Positions 1 through 6,553 of a stretch of DNA of 9,165 nucleotides are shown in pieces. The stretch is from Sulfurovum sp. (GTDB taxonomy: Bacteria > Campylobacterota > Campylobacteria > Campylobacterales > Sulfurovaceae). Position 1 is the first letter of the stretch. Each line of letters starts with the position of its first letter. Position numbers and translations under genes: made by a program. The DNA is taken from positions 1-9,165 of the forward strand of contig DYTG01000074.1 of assembly GCA_020726085.1 (NCBI GenBank), written 5' to 3'. The notes below the pieces were generated by a model. The model had not been told where the DNA came from and ran no database searches. It saw nothing but the letters and a program-made list of their open reading frames with translations.

Positions 1-408
1 GGTTCAGTTGCCCTCAGAAATCCACAGTTTGTTAAAGATATGGCAAAAAAATATCGAATTGTTGTAGGGATTGATGCGATAGATGGTATGGTAGCCGTTG
101 AGGGCTGGGCGGAGGTTAGCGATATGAAAGCCACCGATTTGGCTAGAGAGTTTGCCCATGCGGGAGTTGAAGCTATAATTTGTACCGATGTGGGGCGTGA
201 TGGGATGATGACGGGGATTAACATCGAGTTTACCAAATCGATTCAAGAGGCGTGTGGATTGGAGACTATTGCTAGTGGAGGGCTTAGAGATATGCGTGAT
301 ATTTACGCTTTGATGGAAGCGGGGATTGATGGTACGATTGTGGGTAAGGCGTTTTATGAAGGCACACTTGACCTTGAAAGGGCGTTTAGGATAGCAAATG
401 GAAAATAG
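1..408 (+). CDS. hisA: HisA, phosphoribosylformimino-5-aminoimidazole carboxamide ribotide isomerase (3' part)
   Basis: This is the C-terminal 135 codons of HisA, open from base 1; about 100 N-terminal residues lie outside the window. HisA is a cytosolic (beta/alpha)8 barrel that catalyses the Amadori isomerisation of ProFAR to PRFAR, the fourth step of histidine synthesis. Visible family motifs are GSVALRNP at the window edge (family form GTAAxxNP), VVGIDAIDG with the second catalytic Asp at bases 73-75, EGWAEVS, CTDVGRDGMMTGIN (phosphate-binding loop region), ASGGLRD and GTIVGKAFYEG near the C-terminus. The first catalytic Asp, near the N-terminus, cannot be checked. An ATG at base 40 is an internal Met, because the conserved GSVALRNP precedes it. 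The stop TAG lies inside the start of prmA (11-bp overlap), suggesting translational coupling. HisF is the main paralogue, but the GIDAxDG and EGWAE motifs favour HisA. Confidence 0.95.
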   Translation, partial: GSVALRNPQFVKDMAKKYRIVVGIDAIDGMVAVEGWAEVSDMKATDLAREFAHAGVEAIICTDVGRDGMMTGINIEFTKSIQEACGLETIASGGLRDMRDIYALMEAGIDGTIVGKAFYEGTLDLERAFRIANGK

Positions 409-1219
409 TACTTATAATGAACTTACAATTACTTTACCCTCTAGCATGGTAGAGTTTGTCGCCGATTATGTGGCCAATATCTTTAATGACGCTATTGAGA
501 TGGGAGAGGGCGAGATTATCGTACGCTCTCAAAACGATATAGGCTATGTCAAAGAGAGTGTAGAGGCATTGATGATGCAACTTGACAACAGGATGAAAGT
601 AGAGTATAAGATACAAACCAAGGCCAATAAGGATTGGATTGGGGATTATCAAAACTCTATCGAACCTATTGAAGTGGGGAGTTTTTATATCTATCCTAGC
701 TGGTATGAGGGCAAAGAGGATGCGATTAATATCAAAATTGACCCTGCTTTGGCATTTGGTTCAGGGCATCATGCTACGACGGCGAGTTGTCTTTTGTTTA
801 TCGAAAAGTATGTCAAGCCACAAGATAGCGTACTTGATGTGGGTTGCGGAAGTGGCATTTTGGCTTTAGCGGCCAATAAATTGGGTGCAACGGTGGATTT
901 GTGCGATACAGACCCGCTCTCAATAACGAGTGCCAAAGAGAATTTTGAACTCAATAAGGGAGAGTTTAATAGTATCTGGGAGGGCTCGGCTAATAAAGCT
1001 CAAAAGGAGTACGATAGAGTTGTTGCCAATATTATCGCCGATGTTTTGAAGCTAATTTCGTCCGATATAAAAAAAGCTACAAGAAAAGGTGGTATAATAC
1101 TACTCTCAGGTATTTTGGACAAAAAAGAGTCCATCGTATCTAAAGCGTTTGCGGATATGAAACTGATAGATAAAAAACTTCAAGATGAGTGGGTGACACT
1201 TGTCTATGAAAAAATTTAA
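398..1219 (+). CDS. prmA: PrmA, ribosomal protein L11 methyltransferase
   Basis: This 273-residue protein is close to the usual PrmA length (about 280-295). PrmA is a cytosolic class I SAM-dependent methyltransferase that trimethylates lysines and the N-terminus of ribosomal protein L11. Residues 1-110 form the substrate-recognition part, containing the family segment KDWIGDYQNSIEPIEVG. Next comes IDPALAFGSGHHATT, the hallmark PrmA signature just before the SAM fold. SAM motif I is LDVGCGSGILAL, with Asp147 and Gly149-Gly153. The acidic end of strand 2 is CDTDPLS. The catalytic-face motif VANIIADVL has Asn211. The ATG at 398 is preceded by AGGA (388-391) with 6 bp spacing, which supports this start although it lies inside hisA. 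ftsH follows 9 bp after the stop. The prmA-ftsH pairing is known from Helicobacter pylori, where a cheY gene precedes prmA; here hisA occupies that position. Confidence 0.96.
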   Translation: MENSTYNELTITLPSSMVEFVADYVANIFNDAIEMGEGEIIVRSQNDIGYVKESVEALMMQLDNRMKVEYKIQTKANKDWIGDYQNSIEPIEVGSFYIYPSWYEGKEDAINIKIDPALAFGSGHHATTASCLLFIEKYVKPQDSVLDVGCGSGILALAANKLGATVDLCDTDPLSITSAKENFELNKGEFNSIWEGSANKAQKEYDRVVANIIADVLKLISSDIKKATRKGGIILLSGILDKKESIVSKAFADMKLIDKKLQDEWVTLVYEKI

Positions 1220-1228
1220 GAGGAAATA

Positions 1229-3142
1229 ATGGATAAAAAAGACAACAATAACAATAACTTTTTTAACGACAATCCTATTTTAGCATTTATGCTATTTTCT
1301 ATTGTCGTTATTGTAATTTTTAAAGTTTTTGTAGGCGATGGTGGTGATGCTATGGGTACAATAAGCAACAACCAACAGATGGCAGTTACCAAACATGTCA
1401 AATATTCGGATATCAAAGAGAAGATCAAAACAGGTGAGATTGATGCACTCAAGATTACACCCAGTCGCATTGAAGCCCTAGGGGGCGGTGTTCGCTATAT
1501 GGCGAGTAATGTACCTGCTAATGATACGACATTGATTACCTTGCTTGAAGAGAAAAATGTCCCTTATGAGGGTGTCATGGGTGAGGGCTTTGTGGCTGAA
1601 CTTATCTCTATGCTATTGCCCATCTTCATCTTTTTTGCGATTTGGATATTTTTGGCCAAACGTATGCAAAAAGGGATGGGCGGAGGCTTCTTGGGGGTAG
1701 GCAAAAGCAATGGGCTTATCAATTCCGAAAAACCGCAAACCAAATTTGATGATGTTGCAGGCGTAGAAGAGGCAAAAGATGAGGTCAAAGAGATTGTCGA
1801 TTTCCTCAAATACCCTGAACGCTACATCGAATTGGGTGCGAAAATCCCCAAAGGATTGCTCTTGGTAGGCCCTCCAGGGACAGGAAAAACACTACTTGCC
1901 AAAGCCGTTGCAGGTGAAGCCAATGTGCCGTTTTTTTCAGTAAGCGGTTCGGGATTTATTGAGATGTTTGTAGGAGTTGGGGCTAGTCGTGTGCGAGATT
2001 TGTTTGAACAAGCCAAAAAAGTAGCTCCAGCTATTGTCTTTATCGATGAGATTGATGCTATCGGAAAAAGTCGTGCAAGTGGCGGTAATTTTGGGGGCAA
2101 CGATGAGCGTGAACAGACACTCAATCAGCTTTTATCAGAGATGGATGGATTTGGAACAGATACGCCTATTATCGTACTAGCCGCTACCAATCGACCCGAA
2201 ATACTTGATGCTGCTTTGCTACGGGCAGGGCGATTTGACAGACAAGTACTTGTCGATAAGCCAGATTTTGATGGACGGTTGCAGATTCTAAAAGTACATT
2301 CCAAAGGTGTCAAACTCTCCAGTAACGTAGATTTGGAGACTATTGCCAAACAAACGGCAGGTCTTGCGGGTGCAGATTTGGCCAATATTATCAACGAAGC
2401 AGCCCTCCTTGCGGGAAGACGCAACAAAAAAGAGATTGAACAATCCGAATTGAGTGAGTCTATCGAGCGTACCTTTGTGGGACTTGAGAAGAAAAACAGA
2501 AAAATTAGTGAAGTAGAGAAAAAGATTGTAGCTTATCATGAAAGCGGTCATGCCCTTATGGCAGAACTCACAAAGGGTTCTACTCGTGTTACCAAAGTCT
2601 CGATTATCCCTAGAGGATTGGGGGCGTTGGGTTATACGCTTCATTTGCCCGATGAAGAGGATCGTTTCCTCAAACAAAAGCATGAACTACTAGCCGAAAT
2701 TGATGTACTCCTTGGAGGACGAGCTGCCGAAGAGGTATTTTTGGGCGAAATCTCTACGGGTGCTAGTAACGATTTGGATCGTGCGACTATGATACTCAAA
2801 GATATGATTACAGTGTATGGAATGAGTGATGTATCAGGATTGATGGTACTTGAACGACGACAACACAGCTTTTTGGGTCAAGGTATGACGCAAAAAGATT
2901 ACAGTGAAAAGATGGCGGAGGGGATTGATGACTTTATCAAAAAAACACTCCATGAGCATTACGATTATGTCAAAAAGACACTTAGCCAATACGGCGGTGC
3001 TATCGAAGAGATGACCAAAGTGTTACTTGATGTTGAAGTCATTGAGGGTTCAAAAGTGGTTGAGATTATCGATACTTTTGAGAAGCAAAACGGTATGGAG
3101 AGTCGATTGATGCACCAAAAATCAAGAGATTCGCTCAAATAA
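1229..3142 (+). CDS. ftsH: FtsH, ATP-dependent membrane zinc metalloprotease
   Basis: This 637-residue protein is full length for FtsH (E. coli 644). FtsH is a hexameric inner-membrane AAA+ protease that extracts and degrades misassembled membrane proteins and selected soluble regulators. After an Asn-rich N-terminus (NNNNN), TM1 is at about residues 15-36, a small periplasmic domain follows, and TM2 is at about 127-147. The AAA+ module has Walker A GPPGTGKT (214-221), Walker B VFIDEIDAIG (Asp273, Glu274) and a second region of homology ending in RAGRFDR, with arginine fingers at Arg332 and Arg335. The protease domain has the zinc site HESGH (His437, Glu438, His441) and the third ligand Asp515 in GASNDLDRAT. 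Ser in place of the more common Ala in HExGH keeps all the catalytic residues. AGAGGA lies directly before the ATG at 1229 with a 4-bp gap and overlaps the prmA stop, so the two genes are probably cotranscribed. Confidence 0.99.
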   Translation: MDKKDNNNNNFFNDNPILAFMLFSIVVIVIFKVFVGDGGDAMGTISNNQQMAVTKHVKYSDIKEKIKTGEIDALKITPSRIEALGGGVRYMASNVPANDTTLITLLEEKNVPYEGVMGEGFVAELISMLLPIFIFFAIWIFLAKRMQKGMGGGFLGVGKSNGLINSEKPQTKFDDVAGVEEAKDEVKEIVDFLKYPERYIELGAKIPKGLLLVGPPGTGKTLLAKAVAGEANVPFFSVSGSGFIEMFVGVGASRVRDLFEQAKKVAPAIVFIDEIDAIGKSRASGGNFGGNDEREQTLNQLLSEMDGFGTDTPIIVLAATNRPEILDAALLRAGRFDRQVLVDKPDFDGRLQILKVHSKGVKLSSNVDLETIAKQTAGLAGADLANIINEAALLAGRRNKKEIEQSELSESIERTFVGLEKKNRKISEVEKKIVAYHESGHALMAELTKGSTRVTKVSIIPRGLGALGYTLHLPDEEDRFLKQKHELLAEIDVLLGGRAAEEVFLGEISTGASNDLDRATMILKDMITVYGMSDVSGLMVLERRQHSFLGQGMTQKDYSEKMAEGIDDFIKKTLHEHYDYVKKTLSQYGGAIEEMTKVLLDVEVIEGSKVVEIIDTFEKQNGMESRLMHQKSRDSLK

Positions 3143-3146
3143 TAGC

Positions 3147-3419
3147 GTGCAAATCACCATCGAAGATAGAGCCGTAGAATTAGGTCAAATCAAGCAACTC
3201 TATCTTGCTGCTATCATCAAAACAGGCTTCAAAGAAGAGACCACCCAAGTAAGCCTTGAGTAGTTTGAAATCGAAAGCAAAGGAGCGGTTGAACTCGTTG
3301 AGTTTGCTCTCTTTTTGGAACTCAAAGATGGTGGATGTGAGATTTTTGTTTATCCCGACAAAGAGAGACTTTTTGATGCTATTAAAGCTATCTCTAATCA
3401 AATAAATGCTAAAATTTAA
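3147..3419 (+). pseudogene. Small ORF after ftsH, interrupted by one in-frame TAG
   Basis: A 91-codon frame starting with GTG at 3147, 4 bp after the ftsH stop, runs to TAA at 3417-3419. It is open except for one amber codon, TAG, at 3261-3263 (codon 39). The first half begins QITIEDRAVELGQ and ends TTQVSLE. The second half begins FEIESKGAVELVEF and ends in the helix-like DAIKAISNQINAKI. Both halves have coding-like composition in the same frame, and no Met start exists in the second half. A single C-to-T change (CAG to TAG) would explain the break. I do not recognise the family; it has no membrane segment and looks like a small alpha/beta protein. No good Shine-Dalgarno precedes the GTG (AAGAGA at 3124-3129 is about 17 bp away), so expression would depend on coupling to ftsH. 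Alternatives are a sequencing error, natural readthrough, or a real 38-residue peptide. Confidence 0.6.
3407..3415 (+). promoter_or_regulatory. Candidate extended -10 promoter for the hybrid kinase
   Basis: TGCTAAAAT matches an extended -10 element (TGnTAnAAT) and sits in AT-rich sequence about 75 bp upstream of the kinase ATG. It overlaps the end of the broken small ORF. No convincing -35 hexamer is visible, which is common for sigma70 promoters in Campylobacterota. The 3420-3488 leader is A/T/C-rich and contains no hairpin that I can see. This is a pattern match only. Confidence 0.3.
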
Positions 3420-3488
3420 ATTATTATTCACCTAAAAATAAACCTACTACTTTAAACCCAAACTTCCAAAATAAAAAGTCTATTACTT

Positions 3489-6395
3489 ATGAAAAATTTT
3501 AACAATAATCACGATACCCAAAAGTACTGTTTTGCTATAGAGGCCAACGGTGGCTCGTATTGGGAGTACGATATCCAAAACGACTCTTTCTATTTCTCCA
3601 GTAAACTTAATAGAATTTTGGGCTATGTTGGGGATGCCAAAATCACTACTACAGAGTGGAATAGCCTTATTCATCCCGACGACAAAGTCCAAAATGAAAA
3701 ATTTTTTACGCAGCTTAGGAGAGGTGAGATAGATAACTTTTCACGCGAGTTTAGGGTTCAAAAAGAGGACCGTAGCTATATTTGGTTGCGAGAACGAGGC
3801 TCTATCTATCTCTATGACGATGAAAATAGACCCCTTTTGGTCGTGGGGACACACGCCGATATGACGGATGCCAAAATGCTCTTTGAGAGTCGCCACGACT
3901 ACAAAGAACTCTACGTTTTGGCGTTTGAGAAGTCTCTGTATGGAGTATTGTTGCTTGATACTTCGAATTACACATTTATAGATGCTAATCGCAAGGCTTT
4001 GGAGATGATGAGAGCAACACAGAAGGAGCAGCTGCAAAAACATCCCGCGATGCTTTCGCCCCTATTACAACCCGATGGACAAGAGAGTTTTGATAAGATG
4101 AATGCCATGATAAATCGTGCATTGGGCAAAGGAGAAGAGATTTTTGAGTGGGTTGCTAAGCGTCTCAATGCAAAAGAGTTTTGGATTGAAATAACGTTTA
4201 CTTTGGTTACACTGGAGGGCAAAAAACTGCTCTATACAACATGGAAAAATATCGATGAGAACAAAAAAGTGCACAACCAACTCAAAATCCAAAATCTCTT
4301 TTTGGGCAAACAGATTATTGATTTGCGTGATGATTACATCAAAAGCTCCCAAAGTCGTTTTCAACAACTTCTTGAAAACAGTGATTTTTGGGTATGGGAG
4401 ATTGATATTAAGGGTTATTTTACCTACGCCAATGCCCGTGTTGAGACACTTTTGGGCTATAGCGCCTATGAACTTGTAGGCAAAAGCATGTTTGATATTA
4501 TGCCCAAGCTTGAGGTAAGACGCATTGCCCCACTCTATAGAGATTGTGTCAAAAATCATCACAAAATCGTCGATATGCTTAATATCAAACACCATCAAGA
4601 TGGACACAATGTTTATCTCTCAACCTACGCTACTCCCTTTTTCAATGACAACGGTGAACTTCTGGGCTACAGAGGAGTCGATAAAGATATTACCAAAGAT
4701 ATTAAGACCGAACAAGAGCTTAAAAAACAGAAAATTTTGCTAGAACAAAGAGAAAAAGAGCTAAAATTAGCAAATATTAAACTAATGGAGCAAACCCAAG
4801 AGCTTAGAAATGCTAATCAATACGCCCAAAAGGCTTTGAAGATCAAATCGGAGTTTCTAGCCAACATGAGCCACGATATTCGCACCCCTTTAAATGGAGT
4901 GTTAGGAATGACGCATTTGGTGCTTGAAACCCATCTTGACAAACAACAAAAAAGTTATCTTGAAAAAATCCAAAGCAGTGCGAAAGGATTGCTGGATATT
5001 ATCAATGATATACTTGATCTTAGCAACAATGAAGAGGGTAAATTATTAATTGAAAGGAGGGATTTTACTTTGTATCGCACTATCGAACAAGTTTTTAGTA
5101 CTGTTGAAATATCCGCAAAAGAAAAAGGGTTGGAGATTGATTTTCAATACGACAACGCTATTCAAGAGCTTTACGTTGGGGATGCCTTAAGGCTTTCACA
5201 AATTTTAATTAATCTAATAGGTAATGCCATTAAGTTTACCTCCAAAGGCTATGTAAAGCTTTTTGTTTCACAAGGCAATGGAGATACTGTGCGTTTTGAA
5301 GTGAGCGATACAGGCATAGGACTCACCCATGAGCAGCAAAACAATATATTCAAAGCCTTTGCACAAGCCGATGGTACTACCACACGTCAATACGGCGGAA
5401 CAGGACTAGGACTTGCTATTTCCAAAGAGCTTGTAGAGTTGATGGATGGTAGAATTTGGTGTGAGAGTGAGCTTGGTCGAGGGAGTCGTTTTATCTTCGA
5501 GATTGCACTTGAACAAGGTTGCGAGATTGTCGAGATAGAGGACAATAAGGCATATGTAAGACACCTCAAACAAACGATGACCAAACTTAGTGACAGTTCT
5601 ATCTTGCTTGTAGAAGACAATGTTATCAATCAAGAGATTGTGGTGGGACTCCTCAAGGGAAGTGGCATTCTCATTGATAGGGCTTGTAATGGTTTGGAGT
5701 CTGTTGAGATGTATCAAGCCAACCCTGACAAATATGAACTTATCTTAATGGATATGCAAATGCCAATCATGGACGGTGTGGAGGCTACCCAAAAGCTTCG
5801 TGCGCTAGGAGCTACACTACCCATTATCGCTTTGAGTGCTAATGTAATGCAAGAAGATGTAAACGCAACGCAACAAGCAGGCATGAATTACCACCTCAAA
5901 AAGCCTCTCGAGATTGAACGCCTCTATGAGACTCTGCTTAAATACCTCTCCACTAAAAACTCAACTACTGCACCATCCAATCAAAAACCACCCCAACAAC
6001 CTAGCGACACATCCCCGCAAGAAACCTCTACGATGCCCTTAGAGATGCCCGTCGAGATTCCTAAGCAAAACGATAAACTCCCTATATTTAAAACCTTTAG
6101 CAAAGCCATTGGACTAAGCTATTGTGGGGGAGACGAAGCGTTTTATCGTGAGATATTGCACAACTTTAGAACCCAATATTACGGTATCAATTTTGAAACC
6201 ATGCAAGAAGAAGAGCTTAAACGAATCGTCCATACGCTCAAAGGTCATGCCAATACGATAGGAGCTAATAGACTCTATCTAGCAACGGTTGCATTTGAAA
6301 AAAGTTTAGAATCTACCAAGCTCCATCTCCTCTATTTGGAACTTCACAACGTAATCGAAGAGATAGAAGAGAAGCTTGTTGAGGTTACCTTTTGA
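3489..6395 (+). CDS. Soluble hybrid sensor histidine kinase: PAS-PAS-PAS-HisKA-HATPase-REC-HPt
   Basis: This 968-residue multistep phosphorelay kinase has no transmembrane segment or signal peptide, so it probably senses a cytosolic cue. PAS1 (about 13-128, PAS_3-like), PAS2 (about 145-258) and PAS3 (about 290-405) are followed by a coiled-coil linker (407-452). HisKA carries MSHDIRTPLNG with the phospho-acceptor His462. The ATPase has N-box Asn579, G1 box DTGIG (Asp607) and G2 box GGTGLGLAI (from 636). The receiver has the acidic pair Glu709/Asp710, phospho-acceptor Asp755 in LMDMQMPIMDG, Ser783 and Lys805. A Pro/Thr/Gln-rich linker (816-862) leads to a C-terminal HPt domain with His915 in VHTLKGHA. 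All catalytic positions look intact. No LOV cysteine motif is seen, so the ligand is unknown. There is no DNA-binding domain and no adjacent response regulator, so the output partner must be elsewhere. The start is weakly supported: only AAAAAG (3473-3478) precedes the ATG. Confidence 0.95.
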   Translation: MKNFNNNHDTQKYCFAIEANGGSYWEYDIQNDSFYFSSKLNRILGYVGDAKITTTEWNSLIHPDDKVQNEKFFTQLRRGEIDNFSREFRVQKEDRSYIWLRERGSIYLYDDENRPLLVVGTHADMTDAKMLFESRHDYKELYVLAFEKSLYGVLLLDTSNYTFIDANRKALEMMRATQKEQLQKHPAMLSPLLQPDGQESFDKMNAMINRALGKGEEIFEWVAKRLNAKEFWIEITFTLVTLEGKKLLYTTWKNIDENKKVHNQLKIQNLFLGKQIIDLRDDYIKSSQSRFQQLLENSDFWVWEIDIKGYFTYANARVETLLGYSAYELVGKSMFDIMPKLEVRRIAPLYRDCVKNHHKIVDMLNIKHHQDGHNVYLSTYATPFFNDNGELLGYRGVDKDITKDIKTEQELKKQKILLEQREKELKLANIKLMEQTQELRNANQYAQKALKIKSEFLANMSHDIRTPLNGVLGMTHLVLETHLDKQQKSYLEKIQSSAKGLLDIINDILDLSNNEEGKLLIERRDFTLYRTIEQVFSTVEISAKEKGLEIDFQYDNAIQELYVGDALRLSQILINLIGNAIKFTSKGYVKLFVSQGNGDTVRFEVSDTGIGLTHEQQNNIFKAFAQADGTTTRQYGGTGLGLAISKELVELMDGRIWCESELGRGSRFIFEIALEQGCEIVEIEDNKAYVRHLKQTMTKLSDSSILLVEDNVINQEIVVGLLKGSGILIDRACNGLESVEMYQANPDKYELILMDMQMPIMDGVEATQKLRALGATLPIIALSANVMQEDVNATQQAGMNYHLKKPLEIERLYETLLKYLSTKNSTTAPSNQKPPQQPSDTSPQETSTMPLEMPVEIPKQNDKLPIFKTFSKAIGLSYCGGDEAFYREILHNFRTQYYGINFETMQEEELKRIVHTLKGHANTIGANRLYLATVAFEKSLESTKLHLLYLELHNVIEEIEEKLVEVTF

Positions 6396-6403
6396 GCTTC
6401 AAT

Positions 6404-6431
6404 AGTGTAACGATTTACTACACTTATTTTT
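6404..6431 (+). terminator. Weak hairpin plus T-rich tract after the kinase (doubtful terminator)
   Basis: AGTGTA (6404-6409) can pair with TACACT (6419-6424) across a 9-base loop, followed by TATTTTT. It lies 9 bp after the kinase stop, a suitable place for an intrinsic terminator. The 6-bp stem is AT-rich and weak, and the same bases form the first of two repeated 17-bp elements, so an operator reading is at least as good. Confidence 0.25.
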
Positions 6432-6452
6432 GCGATGTAACTATACGCTACA
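6406..6452. promoter_or_regulatory. Pair of TGTA-N9-TACA elements, candidate operators upstream of acnB
   Basis: Two 17-bp elements occur at 6406-6422 (TGTAACGATTTACTACA) and 6436-6452 (TGTAACTATACGCTACA). They match at 13 of 17 positions, and each has TGTA/TACA dyad ends. Their starts are exactly 30 bp apart, about three helical turns, so two bound dimers would lie on one DNA face. A similar element occurs after acnB at 9132-9148. The shape suggests sites for a dimeric transcription factor, but I cannot name the protein. Site 2 ends 3 bp before a TATAAT box, where binding would be expected to interfere with a promoter there. Confidence 0.5.
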
Positions 6453-6455
6453 AAT

Positions 6456-6461
6456 TATAAT
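6456..6461 (+). promoter_or_regulatory. Candidate -10 box (TATAAT) upstream of acnB
   Basis: This is a perfect TATAAT hexamer 92 bp before the acnB start and 3 bp after the second TGTA-N9-TACA element. A TTGCGA at 6430-6435 could serve as -35, but its 20-bp spacing is too long to be convincing. If this box is used, the mRNA would have a leader of about 85 bases. Confidence 0.35.
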
Positions 6462-6514
6462 TACAATATCCAATCATTATATCTTTAAGCTCTTTTTTGA
6501 AACTCTTTTTATAT

Positions 6515-6520
6515 TATATT
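6515..6520 (+). promoter_or_regulatory. Alternative -10 box (TATATT) closer to acnB
   Basis: TATATT lies in a strongly T/A-rich stretch (6491-6520, with a TTTTTT run at 6493-6498 placed 16 bp upstream). Campylobacterota sigma70 promoters often have a -10 box and periodic T-rich upstream DNA instead of a -35. Transcription from here would give a short leader of about 27 bases, followed by the strong ribosome binding site TAGGAG (6543-6548). Confidence 0.4.
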
Positions 6521-6553
6521 GGTAACAAAAATTCTAACTAGATAGGAGACTCA

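Noticed and set aside
40..408. Shorter hisA starting at the ATG at base 40
   Set aside because: The conserved HisA segment GSVALRNP lies in frame before this ATG, so the gene simply begins outside the window.
2537..2551. Zinc motif HESGH in FtsH instead of the more familiar HEAGH
   Set aside because: The catalytic His-Glu-x-x-His is intact, and Ser at the variable position is an ordinary family variant, not a sign of inactivity.
3261..3263. Recoded amino acid (pyrrolysine) at the TAG
   Set aside because: Nothing else in the window suggests amber recoding, and the surrounding protein is not a methylamine methyltransferase; mutation or sequence error is simpler.
4065..4607. 180-codon open frame on the minus strand inside the kinase gene
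   Set aside because: It lies fully within PAS2-PAS3 coding sequence whose protein motifs are clear on the + strand, and its translation shows no recognisable domain; it is a shadow frame.
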